From Entophlyctis helioformis (Eukaryota; Chytridiomycota; Chytridiomycetes; Chytridiales; Chytriomycetaceae): DNA of 64,000 nt. Below the pieces are notes generated by a model, which was not told where the DNA came from, ran no database searches, and was given only the letters and a program-made list of their open reading frames with translations. The position numbers and the translations under genes were made by a program. Below are positions 33,224 through 44,840 of this stretch, in pieces. Within the stretch, counting starts at the first letter, position 1. Each line of letters opens with the position of its first letter. The stretch spans positions 1 to 64,000 of the forward strand of contig JAHLKH010000100.1 in the NCBI GenBank assembly GCA_025526915.1, read 5' to 3'.

Positions 33224-33790
33224 TCCCGAGGGGCCGGCCGTGACGGGCTCGGCAGACAGCGGCGTTGGGTTGCGCAGCCGCCGCTGGCCGTGCGGGTGGG
33301 TCGTGTGGTGGTTCATGTGGCCGTGGCCGTGCAGCGACAGCAGATGCGATGGGGGCGAGGCCGGGCACGACGTCGCGGGCGAGACTGACGGCGTCGGGTA
33401 CAGCTTGAGGCCGGGGCCGCCCGGGGCTGCGGGCTGGTTGTGCTGCTGCTGCTGGTTGTTGTTGTGGACGTGGACGTGGACGTGGACGTGGTTGGAGGGG
33501 GCGATCGCAGCAGTGGCCGGCCCGCTGCCACTCGGCGAGGGGCCGGGCAGATGCAGATGCAAGGCCGCTGTTGTTGTGGTCGTTGTTGTTGGCGTGGCGG
33601 TTGTTGCTGCTGTTGCTGCAGTGGATGCACGATCGGCGACAGCGCCAACGGCAGCGTCAACGTCAACGTCAACGTCCATGTCGGACGGGCCTGCGATCGA
33701 GGGCGTGGCGGTTGCAGGCATCTGCTGCTGGATCTGCTGCTGGATCTGCTGCTGCTGCTGCTGGGAAGCGGGGCCGTCGTGGCTGGCCAT
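30832..33790 (-). CDS. SWIRM-domain protein (fungal Fun19-like)
   Basis: Three exons, 33790-31384, 31278-31082 and 30996-30832, give 922 aa. Nearly all of the first 800 residues are low complexity: Gln, Ala/Pro, Ser, His-Val and Asp-Val repeats. An exception is FVKLDVYAAYTRNPKAWLR, a short segment I recall upstream of the SWIRM in fungal relatives. The C-terminal SWIRM domain (YDKLTVEEVTMCSTLRILPE, YLHIKEVILTQVVRRGPFKK, ARDAKSWFRIDVNK-like, then IIYDWFRALGWIP) is split by both introns. SWIRM domains bind DNA or nucleosomes in chromatin complexes. With no other domain, the closest type is yeast Fun19. The start is the ATG at 33790 (MASHDGPAS). One intron carries an (AGAC)n run. Confidence 0.85.
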
Positions 33791-34954
33791 GTCGGTGATG
33801 CTGGTGCGTGGTGCAGGCGGGATGGCATGGCAGGCGGAGGATTCCCACACGAGAGATCAGGCACGATGGCATGGCAGGATGGACGGCATTAGCAACCAGC
33901 CGGTGCGCAGACGGGGCAGCAGAGGGCAGATGGCAGATGGCAGATGGCTCAGGGCTCAGGGCAGTGGGCGATCGCAGCAGCGCAGCCGCTGCTCGTCGTC
34001 ACCGCCGGAGCGGCAGCCCTGAGTCACGGACGCCTGTGCTTGGCGTGCGTGCGTGCTGGCCCGTTGGCTGGCCCGTTGGCTGGCTGCCCAGCGAGATCGG
34101 CTGGGGTGGCCGCCAAGTCGCCGTACAGGCCCGTACGATCACAGCAGCACAGTCGAGCAGCCAGCCAGCCAGGCAGCCAGACACACACAGACACACGCAG
34201 GCACACACAAGGCACGCAGCCCCGTCAACGTCACGATCGCATCATGGCCGTGAACGAGCCGTGAACGAGCCCGGGTCCCTTCACTTGGGCGGATGATGCA
34301 GCAGCACAGCGCTGGCTGATCCGGCCCCCCCACGGAACGGCCCAGGCGGAACAGATCACAGGCAGGCAGGCAGACGGGCAGACGGGCAGACAGACTGCCA
34401 GACAGGCTGCAAAGGATCGGCGGCACTCACCTGGAGCGGCACTGGCGGATGGGGCTGGTTGTTGCGCAGACTTGAACCTCGTGTGCTGGGGCTGCCCGAT
34501 CACGGAAAGAGAAGCGAAGCGAAGCCGCACGCCGCACGCCGCCGCAAAAACAAGCAGGCAGGCGAGGCGAGCAGACGATAAGCAAGCGAGCGAGCGAAGC
34601 AAGACAGCCGTCGTGTGAGGTGTGTGTGAGGTGTGTGTGCGTATGCGTCTTTGCATGCGTGTGGCACAAGGGGGTGGTGGGATCGAGGCTGCGAGGCCAG
34701 TGGCACGGCTGCACGGCCGCTCGAATGCTCGAATGCTCGAATGCTCGAATGCATCCAGGCCGTGCTGCCCACGACAGGCGGAGAGGCGGATGGAAAGGCG
34801 ACCACGACCACGACGATGCAGGCGCACGCACGACCATGCACGTACCTGCAGACGGGACGGGCAGAGGTCGAATGGATGCTGGAATGCGGACGGACAGATG
34901 GGCGGGCGATTGCAGTCGGTTGCGTTGGATGGAGCAGAGGCACCGACGAGGCGT

Positions 34955-34991
<37 letters not shown>

Positions 34992-35150
34992 TGCAGATTC
35001 CAAGAGCAATGCCGGTGCGAGTCGCGGTGTGGAGCAGGCACGGGCGAGTGGTGGTTGTGTGGTGGTTGTGTGGTTGTTGGGTTTCGGTGTCAGTGGGTGC
35101 AGGTGTTGGCAGCAACAGGCGCCAAGTCTGTTCTGCTCTGTTCTGGCTTG

Positions 35151-35181
<31 letters not shown>

Positions 35182-36146
35182 TCGGAGGCGGAGCTTCGTG
35201 TGCTGCAGACGCGCCGCGCCAGATCTGGCGAAGCCTGCGTCGCAGCCAAGTCACGCTGCGCAGCGCAACGGGTGGCGGGGGCAGCGGGGGCAGCGGGGGC
35301 AGCGGGGAACGAGGGCGGATGACGGCGGGAGTGCGGGCGGAGGAATGGATGCTGTGCAGAGGGCCATGGGCTTCATGGGGCTTGTCCGTCGGGCGACTGA
35401 TGGATGGCGCAGCCCATGGCGCTCATCCAACAAGCCTCGACTACTCGCCGAGGACAGCTGCCCATGAACGGCCATGCAGATCATGCAACAACAAACCACA
35501 GCAACAGGCAGGCATGCAGACAGACAGACAGCCTGCCAGCCAGACAAACAGATGCGGGCAATCAACCCGGCACACTGATCCACACAACCGCCAGCCAATC
35601 GCACCGGCACGAGCATGCGACACAGCCCTCGAGACAGGCACACGATGATTGCAGCACACGCAGTCAAGGGGGCCGGCTTACTTTGTCGTTGACGCTCGCT
35701 TGCAGATACACGCTGTTTGTGTTGACGGACACGACGCAAGATGAGCAAGGGAACGGCAGGGAAGATAAGGTTGCCGCGTTGGATGCGCAAACGCTGGCGC
35801 CGCGCCATTTCCGACCAGCGCATGAATGTTCGAGAAGACCAGACACGAGGGGGTGCGGCGAGCGTGGCGTGATTCATGCGATTCACCGCATCCCCTCGCG
35901 CCGTCCATCTGTGCCCCTCCTGAGGCTTTGGGTCGCGTTGTGTCGGCTGCCCTTGCTGAGCATCCCGTGTGTGCGTCATGGGCTTGCAGGGTGGCGGCGT
36001 GTGCGTGTGCGTGTGTATTGGTGCAGATCTGCGATGCTGCCGAGTCTGCCACACACTGCCTGCCCTTCGACTTGAACGCTGCGCGTCCATCGTGCTTTCT
36101 CGTCCGAGCGGGCACACGGAAGATCGCAAACGGTTCTTGGACAGCC
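33791..36146. other. Intergenic, rich in tetranucleotide and short tandem repeats
   Basis: No supported gene in 2.3 kb. Repeats include GGCAGAT at 33920, (TGGC)n at about 34958-34988 and 35150-35182, GCTCGAAT repeats at 34722-34752, (GGGGGCAGC)n at 35275-35305, and GGCAGACA/CAGACAGA runs at 34365-34400 and 35515-35550. Long frames in several directions are composition artefacts. Confidence 0.55.
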
Positions 36147-37139
36147 ATGGCCGCACAGTCCGCACACGCAGCACACACAGCAAACGCAGCAGGAGCTGCA
36201 CCGGACGGCGACGCTGGCCAGCAGCCGACACAGCCGCAGCAGACGCACGAGCAGGACAGCGCAGGCTCCGGTGCGCCAGACGCCTGGTCCATCGACGAGG
36301 TCAGGGCGATTGCGCGGGACATGCTCAGCAAGCTGCAGTCGGGCGAGCACGAGGCTGCACTGCGCAGGCTGCGGCAGACGCTGGCCGACACCGCTGCCGC
36401 CCGCCAGCGGGCCGTCGCCGATGCCCAAGACGCTCTCAAGAGTAAGCTAGAAGTGCCGCTGCCGTCTGCCGCTCTGTCCAGCCGCACTCAGTCACTCACT
36501 CGTCCCGCCCCCCTGCAGTTCTTGGCAGACAGGTGCAAGTCGCCCGTGAGGACGCCGGCCAGGCCGACAAGAACCTTGATACGTCGCGGCACACGGAAAC
36601 CATGCTGCAGCTCGACCGCACCAAGTACGCCACGGCCCGTGCGGTCTCAGACCTCCAGTCATCTCTCGAGGCCGCCGAGACCAAGCTCAAGGCGCTTGAA
36701 ACCGAGATCGACGCCGTCAAGGCCGCTGAAGCAAGCGCCAAGGAACAGGAGATGGATGTGCCCATGTGCGTTGTTGGGTGACGCCCTCGCGTTGGATCGT
36801 GGGTGGCATGCGGCTGCACTCGCTGACATGCAATCTGCGGCACATGCACACGCACAGGATGAGGCTGGCGCTGTACCTGGGCATTGGCGTCGAGTTCTTC
36901 AAGGACGAGGCCACGGGCGAGTATAACCAGATCCTTGCCAGTGAGTTTGATGGAGCGAGGCGTCTGGCTCTGTCTGGCGCGTCCTGGATCCACTGACCCG
37001 TCTGTTCTTTTGCATTCGCATGCGAGTAGAGAGCCCCGCGCGCAATGACATGGAGCTGATTGATATCGAGAAGCAGTACTCGCAGTTCTACTATACGAAT
37101 CTCTGCTGGGATCTGTGCGATGATCTTGTATTGGTCTAG
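36147..37139 (+). CDS. SPC24: Kinetochore protein Spc24
   Basis: Four exons, 36147-36441, 36519-36765, 36858-36940 and 37030-37139, give a 244-aa protein. An Ala/Gln-rich start is followed by an extended coiled coil (ARDMLSKLQSGEHEAALRRL ... ARAVSDLQSSLEAAETKLKA) and a small C-terminal globular domain: RLALYLGIGVEFFKDEATGE, then DMELIDIEKQYSQFYYTNLC. Coiled coil plus this compact end, with a YLGIGVE strand and a final FYxNxxW-type helix, is the Spc24 pattern. Spc24 pairs with Spc25 and anchors the Ndc80 complex to the inner kinetochore. Length is somewhat above the usual 190-210 aa because of the N-terminal tail. The frame upstream of 36147 is open but not coding-like. Confidence 0.8.
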
Positions 37140-37175
37140 GATTCCTGGATCCGTGGCTGGCTGCGTTGGTTGTGC

Positions 37176-37595
37176 TTAGTGGTCGAGTGGAATACAGTCT
37201 TGCTTCTGTTCTTGAGTTGTCCAGGGCAGCTGTCCCACAGGCACCTCGTTGCGCATCTCGCGTCCCAACAGCAGCAGGCTGTCCATGCCGATCTCGCTGC
37301 GGTCCTGGAGTGCCACGAGAGAGTCGCCGGGATGGCACGTCCACACCCGCCATGGCATTGGCTCGCAGACAACAAATCTCGCAGGATCCCTTCTGCTCTG
37401 TAGCGCGCTGCATGTGTGACCAGAGAGCACGCTCGAGTTGGCAGCCAGACAGCGAGCGCGCTGTGCAGCGCAACGGGACAGAGAGAGCGGGGCGATGCAA
37501 AACGAGAGGCAGCCAGCAGCGGCCTCCACTCGAGGCATGCACTGGCTGGCCACAAGGAGCAAAAAGGAGCAAAAATGTCGAGCGGAGTGGTGCAT
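37176..37595 (-). CDS. Possible small protein, unknown
   Basis: A 139-aa frame tail-to-tail with SPC24 (36 bp between stops). The C-terminal half (CEPMPWRVWTCHPGDSLVAL, QDRSEIGMDSLLLLGREMRN, then VPVGQLP) has clear protein-like composition. The N-terminal half is Cys/Ser/Ala-rich and the first ATG overlaps the tRNA by four bases, so the real start is probably internal or on another exon. Not recognised. Confidence 0.35.
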   Translation of the reverse strand: MHHSARHFCSFLLLVASQCMPRVEAAAGCLSFCIAPLSLSRCAAQRARCLAANSSVLSGHTCSALQSRRDPARFVVCEPMPWRVWTCHPGDSLVALQDRSEIGMDSLLLLGREMRNEVPVGQLPWTTQEQKQDCIPLDH

Positions 37596-37674
37596 GCGGT
37601 GGGGTTCGAACCCACGCAGGCTTTCGCCTATAACGTCTTAAGCGTCACGCCTTAGACCACTCGGCCACACATGC
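37592..37674 (-). tRNA. trnL-UAA: tRNA-Leu (anticodon UAA)
   Basis: The reverse strand folds as an 83-nt class II tRNA. The acceptor stem GCATGTG pairs with CGCATGC (one G-U), the D arm is GGCCGAGTGGTCTAAGGC, and the anticodon stem TGACG/CGTTA encloses the loop CTTAAGA with anticodon TAA. A long variable arm (AGGC GAAA GCCT) and a T arm with GGTTCGAACC follow. The next base is A, the leucine discriminator. There is no intron, and CCA is not encoded. It reads UUA. Confidence 0.95.
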
Positions 37675-37910
37675 GCAAAACCTCCAGTCGAAATTCCCGC
37701 ACATTGTCTGTTTGAACGCTACCTCTGCAAACAGCCTCAGCGTGAGACACGTGAGACATGAGACATCTGCGACGAGCAGCACAGCTGGTGGTGGTTGTGC
37801 AAGAGCAGCCCAAGACTGCGAGGCAAAGAGGGACGTGAGACAGACGTGAGACAGATGCGCCAGTGACGATCCACAGTGCCACCGGCAGATCTTCGCCTTG
37901 AACTCGCACG

Positions 37911-40256
37911 ATGGATCCCCTGTCGGCATCCGCCTATGGTGGCGGCCACAGCAGCCACGACGCAGCAGCAGGAACAGGAACAGGCGCAGGCGCCCACGAC
38001 CACGAGCACGGCGGCGACCCGTGGGGCTCCAGCAGCTACGCCTCGGGGGCAGGCGGCGGCGGGTCCAGCTCAAGCAGCAGCGATGTGGACGACCACCCGC
38101 TGGCTTCCGGCGGCCATGGCCAGCTCGGCGCGACGGCCGCGGGCGGTGGCAGCGGTGGCAGCGGCGTAGGCATGTTTGGGCTTGCAGGCCACGGCCAGCA
38201 GCCTGGACTGCACCCTGGACAGCCTCCAGCGCAGGGGCAGGCGCAGGCGCAGGGGCAGGCACACGCACCGGCCCTTGGACAGCCGCAGCACGAGTCGACG
38301 GTCACGTCGGCCGTGTTCTCGTTAGGCAGCTATCCTGACGCCGAGCAGCAGCTGGCCTCCCGCCCGCCCCGCGAAAAGGTACGTGCTGTGTGCCTGCCTG
38401 CTGCCTGCTGCCTGCTGCCCGCTGTGTGTGTGTATGTGTGTGTGTGTGTGCATGGCTCTGCGTATGCCTGCCTGCCGCCCAGCTGCACAGCTGCTCAACC
38501 CTGGCGGATGCAGACACGCTCGCATGCTTTCCACTTGCTCGCGCTGTGCAACCTCGGCTGCTTGGCTGACACGACCGCCTGCCCGACCGCCTGCCCGCCC
38601 TCCAACAGACCAACTTCTGCTGCGAGCTCGACAAGGTCTTTGCGAGCGTCTCGAGCCATGCGTTTGTGCCGCCGATCCGCGCAGACATTGACATGCGCGA
38701 CCAGGCCAAGCCGGCCATCACCATCGCCGATGCCACCAAGGCGCACGACATGTCCGGCAGCACGTACATTGCGTATGCGATCCGCACCGATCTCCCGCAG
38801 CAGGCCGTCGAGCTCGAAGCCAAGCACCGGTACTCGGAGTTTGAGGCTCTGCGCAAGCTGCTGACCAAGGCGTATCCGACGGTCGTTGTGCCGCCCATTC
38901 CCGAAAAACACTCGGTCGCTGCCTATGCCGCCAAGCCCGGCAAGGCCAAGGAAGATCCACGCATCATTCTGCACCGCAAGCGCATGCTGCAGACGTTTTT
39001 GAACCGTGTCGCTGCGCACCCGGTGCTGAGGTCGGCACACATCTTTCATCGCTTTGTCAAGGGCGATGCGCCGTGGAGCGAGATCCTGAGCTCGTCTGGC
39101 CTGTCGCACTTGCTCAAGCGCAGCGACACGATTGTCAAGGTCAGCGACAAGAGCGTGCTCAAGAAGCCAGGTGGGTGTGATGGGCGGCGCCAGTGCATTG
39201 CAGATGGGGCATGTAGGATGCCGATGCTAATGGCCGTGACCATGACGTGGCCTGACAGATGCCCACTTTATTGCTGCCGAGGACTATACTGCGCGGTTCA
39301 TGGCGCAGATGCTCTACATTGAACGCATCTACAAGCGCATTGCGAGCCACTACTCGGAAATGGCATCAACATACACGGATCTGGGCGGCAGCTACAACGG
39401 CTGGTCGCTCACCGAAACGACGCTCTCCGAGGCCATCGAGCAGACGGGACAGGCGATCGACTCGACAGTGACAGCGACCAACACGCTGCACGCACAGCTC
39501 GAGGAGCGCTTTGGCGAGTCGCTGCACGAGTATGCGCAGTTTGGCAAGGCGATTGACAAGCTGCTGCGATGGCGCCACAAGAAACATGCCGAGTTTGAAG
39601 CCATCTCCGAAACGCTGATCCAGAAGCAGGCACTGCTGCAGAAGCTTGAGCAGACCGAGCATGAGTCGCAGCGGCTGGCGGCAGCGCTCAACTCGGAGGG
39701 CATTCCTAGTGCCAGCCAGCCGTACGCTTATGCAGGCACTGGAGCCGCCGCAAGCAGCGGCGCATTGGCTGGATCTGACGGTACTGGAATAGGCGGCAGC
39801 GGGGCAGCGGGCGAGGCGTTTGGGCAGGGGATCAACTCGCCACCAGGTGCGACATCTCCACCATCCACGCAGCCCCCACAGGGCCAGGCCTATCCATCCG
39901 CCAGCGCCAAACTGCCATATGCCAACCCGCCGATCCCAGCCTCGAGGCCCGTTGGAATCTTTGCGACGCTCAACTCGCTCATGGACAACGACCCCGAGCT
40001 CACGCGCCGCAACAACATCTCCAAGACCAAAGAAGCGATTGTGACGCTCGAGGACCAGCGCGAGACGACCCGGCAAGAGCTGCTTGCGGCCAATGCCGAG
40101 ATCCAGCGCGACCTCGACCGGTTCCAGCGACAAAAGATTGCCGACCTGCGAGACATGCTCGTGGGATACTCGCTCGCGCAGCGCGAGTACCACCGCAAGG
40201 CGCTAGCGGCGTGGCAGATTGCACGCAGCGCAATCGACCGCATTCCTGCCGCCTGA
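37911..40256 (+). CDS. SNX41: Sorting nexin Snx41/Atg20 (PX-BAR)
   Basis: Three exons, 37911-38378, 38609-39170 and 39259-40256, close to 675 aa. The N-terminal about 150 residues are Gly/Ala/Gln-rich and disordered. ASRPPREK marks the start of conservation with the fungal Snx41/Atg20 group. The PX domain (about 205-307) contains RYSEFEALRKLL at about 230, PPIPEKHSVAAYAAKPGKAK, and RKRMLQTFLNRV, the PI3P-binding residues. The rest is a helical BAR-type region (AEDYTARFMAQMLYIERIYK ... GKAIDKLLRWRHKKHAEFEA ... REYHRKALAAWQIARSAIDR), interrupted by a Gly/Ala/Pro linker. These proteins form dimers with Snx4/Atg24 and act in endosomal recycling and selective autophagy. Annotating it as ATG20 would be equally valid. 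Confidence 0.9.
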
Positions 40257-40503
40257 TCCATCCATCCATCCATTCAACCATCCATCGATTCAACCATCCA
40301 TCCATCCAGCCTTCCATTTGCTTGCTTGCTTGCTCTGTTCGTCTTGTTGCCCCCCTGTGTCTGCAGCCTGTCTGCGATTGCATCAGCAAATGAACGCTGC
40401 CTTGCTACGATTGCTGCCCATGGACAGCTGGGCCACAGGATTGTGGCGCGCTCTGTGACTCGCCCGGTTGTGTGGCGCGTCGTCCGATTGAAGCAAGGCC
40501 GCC

Positions 40504-41412
40504 ATGGATGAATGTCCCTTCAACGGCTCGAGCCCCTCTTGTTTGCCGACTCGCACTTGCCCCCAGTGTACAGAAGCCAGCACAAACAGACGCATGTCGC
40601 ACACAGCAGCAGCAGCAGCAAGGGCAGCAGCCGACTCGAGCGACGACTACGACTTTTGCACAGCATCGTCGCCCGTGCGGCCGCCGCTCGACCTCGACAG
40701 CTTGCTGTCCGTGTGGGAAGCGCAAGGTGCGTCGCTTGCCGTGTCGGGCTGTGCTCGCTCCCCTCGTGCTGCCCCGTGTGCACAGACGCAGCAACGATGA
40801 CCAGCCTGGTGCATACGGTGGCACCGCTGCTCTGATCAGTTGGTGCTGCTCCGGCTACCATTGCTGCCATCGCTGCTATCGCTGCTGCGTCTGTGCCGAC
40901 GTTGGCATGCCATCCACCTGCCAACACACTGACATGAACATCCTGCATTGTTCTTTAGCCGACACGCTCACCCACCAGGACGTTGCCCAGTTTCGCATGG
41001 ACAACCGCAAACGCAATCTCCGAGCCATCGAGTCGCCCCGCGTGCAGTCGCCTGCCCTTGGCCCGGCTGTGGCAATCGCTGCGCTCGGCACCACATTTGC
41101 AGCATCGCACATGCCGCCCCTCTCATTGACGTCGGCGTCCAAGGCTGGCATCTCCATGCCAAACGGGCATCAACTCGCTTCATCCATGATGTTCGGCAGA
41201 GGATCGCCGACTTTGGCTCGGCCATCCAAACGACTTGCTCTTGGCGCGCTCGCATCTCCACCCTACTGGACCCAGTCGGCATCCCATTCGCCGTCTCATC
41301 ATGCGCAGACTGGCGGCCATGTCCAAAGCTACCACGAGGGCATCATGGGCAGTGATGATGTGGACGCCAGTATGGACGACATTATCTGTGCACCGGCCGT
41401 GGCCCCCAACGT

Positions 41413-41444
<32 letters not shown>

Positions 41445-41812
41445 TGTACCATATGAGCAACCCCCAACAGCAACACTTGTATCAAAGTCAGCATCAGCAC
41501 TCATACAACAACCAAAACAGCCACAATCACAACAGCCATAATACGGCATCGATGTCCATGTCTGTGCAACACCCGCCCACATTGCTCTATGCATCGACCT
41601 CCATGGCCGGCCACCACCCAGCAACCATTGCCACATCGGCCGTGTACTTGGCGGGCGGTCTCATGCAGACCATGGAGTATCTGCCTCCGACGCCGCTGTC
41701 GTCTCAGCCGCCACCGCCACTGCCCATGCCAGATGCCATCATGTCTGTAAAGTCGTACTGGGCAAACGAATCTGTACACGTGTATGACCACGACCTGCGC
41801 ATGTTACCGTGA
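40504..41812 (+). CDS. Unknown Ser/His/Gln-rich protein, 358 aa
   Basis: Two exons, 40504-40726 and 40959-41812, join in phase 1 (GCGCAAG|GTGCGT ... TTCTTTAG|CCGAC). A conserved-looking segment spans the junction: SSDDYDFCTASSPVRPPLDL, LLSVWEAQADTLTHQDVAQF, RMDNRKRNLRAIESPR. It is followed by SP motifs that could be cyclin-dependent kinase sites, then Ser, Gln, His/Asn and Pro tracts. A regulatory nuclear protein is a guess from this composition. The family is not recognised. Confidence 0.65.
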
Positions 41813-42006
41813 CCGCCAAATGCGAATCTCGAATGAATTATTGCGTTTTTTTTTGTTGGCGAGCTTGCCTTGGCCGTTCAAACAACGCAAGGTCGTGCTT
41901 GCTGCCCCGCCTCTGGCCGACAGACAGACAGACAGACAGACAGGCGGACAGACAGACAGAAGACTGACGATGATCCATGCACGACAGGCAGACAGGCACC
42001 CACACA

Positions 42007-43362
42007 ATGGCGCGGCAAACAAGAAGCAGCACCAAGGCGGCTGCAGAGGCGGCTGCTCAGGCATCGACGGCCGTTGCAACGGCAGCACCGACCATTGCAG
42101 CCAAGGCGTCCAAAAAGTCTGCTGCTGGCAAGGCGGCCAAGACGGCCAAGACGGCCAAGGCGACGTCGCCCGTCCCCGAGACGGTCCCAGCCGACACAGC
42201 CGACGCTGCAGATACCGACGATGCTGCAGATGCCAACGACGCTGCCACAGAACAAGAGACGGCACCGGAGCCCAAGGTGGCCAAAAAGTACCTCAAGCAC
42301 CGCAAGTTTGACGACGACGATGAGGAGGACGAGGATGAGGACGAGGATGCTGGCATGGCAGATGCAACTGGTGCTGCACAAGACAACGAAGAAGAAGAGG
42401 ATGAGGACGACGATGAGGACGACGAGGCTGCGCCTGAAGCCATCTCGACCCGTGATACCAAGGCGGTGGCGATCGAGTCTCAGCGTACCCGCGCCGACCG
42501 CGAGAAGCGGTAAGACGGATCGTGTCGATACCATGTGGTCGATCTCCTTACCAGCTGGCTGACACGCATGCGGTATGGGATGCCCACGACCACCACCCAC
42601 GACCACCACCTACCAGTGAGCGGGAGTCGCTCAAGGAAAAGAGACGGAAACGTGACGAGGCTGGCAAGCAGCAGCAGCAGCAACGCCGCGCCAAGATCGC
42701 CGAGAAGGCGCGTCTCATGCCTGTCGAGGTCCTCGAGGCTGCGTCCAAGGCGTACGTTGTCTCTCCATCTGTCTGCACTGATTGTGGCGGCCGCTCTGGC
42801 TCGGGACTTACTCGTTTGCTCGTGTTTGATACTGCGGCGTGTGTGTGTGGGGATGGCAGCAAGGAAGAGGCTGATCGGCTCAAGGAGGCCAAGGCAAAGG
42901 CGCAGGTCAAGAACGTGCATCTGCGTGCAAAGTCCGAGGCGAGCAAGGCCAAGAAAAAGTCTGCGTTTGGACCCGAGGGCGGTGTGCGCGTTGGGTGCGT
43001 TTCTCTGTCTGATGCGGTCGGCATTGCTGGGCTTGGCACAACGCACACGATCGTTGCTGACGACACGTGTGGTGTAGAAAAAAGATGCTTGTGGTGCCGC
43101 TCAACAAAAAGGCGACGGGCGGTCCGGGCGGCAAGATCGACCCTGCTGTTCTGGCGTTCAAGGAGAGCCAGCTGTTCCGCGCCAAGACCAAGCGCATTTC
43201 TGGTAGGGTTTTTGCCACGCCCGTGTCGCTTGTTCAGCTGATGCTCGGGGGGCGATGAACGTCATAACCAACACTGTGCTTGGCTGGACAGCTGTCACGG
43301 CCATGTCGTCTGCACGATCGAGCCGGAACAACGGCACGCCTGCACCCTTCTTTGCCAAGTAA
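42007..43362 (+). CDS. UTP16: U3 snoRNP-associated protein, Utp16/Bud21-like
   Basis: Five exons, 42007-42509, 42617-42751, 42860-42994, 43078-43202 and 43292-43362, sum exactly to 322 aa. The protein has an Ala/Lys-rich start, a long Asp/Glu tract (about residues 98-150), a Lys/Glu/Arg helical region (ESLKEKRRKRDEAGKQ ... EEADRLKEAKAKAQVKNVHL), and a conserved C-terminus (DPAVLAFKESQLFRAKTKRI followed by SAVTAM). The acid-then-base layout and the final FKESxLF..KRIS block fit the U3_snoRNA_assoc (Utp16/Bud21) family, part of the nucleolar SSU processome. The last intron (TTCTG|GTAGGG ... GGACAG|CTGTC) is needed to reach the conserved end; without it the frame stops at 43256. Homology is by memory of the family. 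Confidence 0.6.
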
Positions 43363-43710
43363 GGGATCACGGCACGGGACAGCTCATCCGGCGATCCAGC
43401 CAATAAAGCCATGTTTGGTATTTATCCCACCCGCGACAGGAAATGACGCACATGGCTGCGCGTCTCTTTATTGCTCTCCCGGCTTCCTCGGACAGCCAAT
43501 GCGTCGACCATCCTTCCATCCATCCATCCATTCATCGATCCGGATCCATCTGCCCGTCCAACGGCCAGCCCACGAGCCAACAATTAGAGCCATTTCAGAC
43601 GCGCAAGGACAGCAACAAACAGTCTCGTAGTCGGCCGACGAGCAGTAAAACCGCCACACACTGCAGCCAGCGGCCAAAAACGGTTCCGATCCCGACACCA
43701 CACGCCGCCA
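43363..43710. other. Intergenic between convergent UTP16-like and RPB4
   Basis: No gene seen. It contains a CCATCCATCCATCC run near 43513-43533. Confidence 0.6.
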
Positions 43711-44561
43711 TCAGCCCTGGTACTTGCGCAGGTTCTGCAGATCGTTGAGCAGGTTCTGCAGCTCGTCATCCGTCCGGACCTCGCGCGCCAGACTGCCCAC
43801 CACAGCGCGCATGTCAGCCATCAACAACAGTCCAACACGGACACGCGATCGCCGGGGCTGGCTGGCGCGAAGTCAGCACGCACCTTGGAATAAGGATCTT
43901 GGCTTCTTCGGCAGTCTCGCAGCACAGGTTGGCGAGCTGCGCCATCTCAAACTGGTGGAACTGCTCGTCGGGGAACAACCTGGACAGGCAGATCGATCAA
44001 TCCATCGGCCGGTCAATCCATCGGCCGGTCAGTCCAGTCAGTCAGTCCGGTCAGTCGAACCAGTAGAGTCCAGACGCCAAGAGACTCACGATCGGATCTC
44101 CTTGACCGTCTGCTTGTTGGTGAACCGAGAAAACTGCTGGCAGTAGTCAATCGTCTTTTGCATGACGCTGCCGTCGCCCACACCCCGCCACACGAGTTGA
44201 AGCGTCAGTCTGTGCCAGGTCTGCCCCTCGTCTCCAGCAGGCGGGGGCATCGGACTCACTCGGAGATGCTGCCGTCGCCCGACTCTTTGCGCTTGCGGTC
44301 CTTGGCGACTTCGAGCAGCACTCGCACCTCTGAGATGAGCAGGCACTGGACATCCTGGAACTCTGTGGGCGATGCCGTTCAAGTTGTGTCGTCAGCGTCG
44401 TCGTCGGCGTCGTTGTCAAAGTCGTCGTCGTCAGAGTCGTCTTGGCTGGCATGCCCAGTTGTGGTGAGACAGCCAACCGAGCGGCACTTGCCTGTGCCAA
44501 ACTTGACCTGGTTGGCGTCCTCCTCTTCCAGCGCCTGCCTCCTTCGTCGTGTGGTTGCCAT
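43711..44561 (-). CDS. RPB4: RNA polymerase II subunit Rpb4
   Basis: Five exons, 44561-44492, 44362-44260, 44167-44090, 43979-43884 and 43792-43711, give 142 aa, the typical length for Rpb4. Landmarks: FGTEFQDVQCLLISEVRVLL, VMQKTIDYCQQFSRFTNKQT, FEMAQLANLCCETAEEAKIL, and DDELQNLLNDLQNLRKY at the end. Rpb4 pairs with Rpb7 to form the stalk of RNA polymerase II. The first intron has a GC donor (ACAG|GCAAGT); splicing there is required to join FGT to EFQDVQ in frame. A CCAAT-repeat element lies about 130-280 bp upstream. Confidence 0.95.
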
Positions 44562-44689
44562 GGCTCTCTGGCTGTCTGTCTGTCGGTCCGTCTGTCTGTC
44601 GGTCGGTCGCTGGGTGCTGCCTGTGGCCTCACGTCCTCAACGAGATTGCAACAGCTCAAGGCCCGGTTCTCATACCATTACCCCTGGTG

Positions 44690-44840
44690 GAATCGCTCTG
44701 ATTGGTTGTTCTTGGTGGAATCGCTCTGATTGGTCGATCCTGGTGGAGTCGCTGTGATTGGTCGATCTAGAGAGCCCTTGCGCGGTGCTGACACTGCATG
44801 ATGCGAGCACAGCAACAGCGTGCCATGCCAGATCCAGACG
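44690..44840 (-). promoter_or_regulatory. Dispersed element with three tandem CCAAT-box repeats (copy 2)
   Basis: Read on the minus strand, towards RPB4, it has the same flank as the element at 358-545 (CAGTGTCAGCACCGCGCAAG then GGCTCTCTAGATCGAC). Three tandem units of about 28 bp with CCAATCACAGCGA or CCAATCAGAGCGA follow, and then GGGGTAAT. Its 3' end lies about 130 bp before the RPB4 start codon. The orientation relative to the downstream gene is the same as in copy 1. Confidence 0.7.

Noticed and set aside
32287..34022. Several long plus-strand frames
   Set aside because: Antisense of the low-complexity part of the SWIRM gene.
34620..35648. Three overlapping frames of 229-342 aa
   Set aside because: All three frames stay open over TGGC and GGGGGCAGC repeats; residue composition is repeat-driven and no domain is visible.
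43158..43412. 84-aa minus-strand frame at the UTP16 3' end
   Set aside because: Opposite the last exons of the UTP16-like gene, whose model closes exactly.
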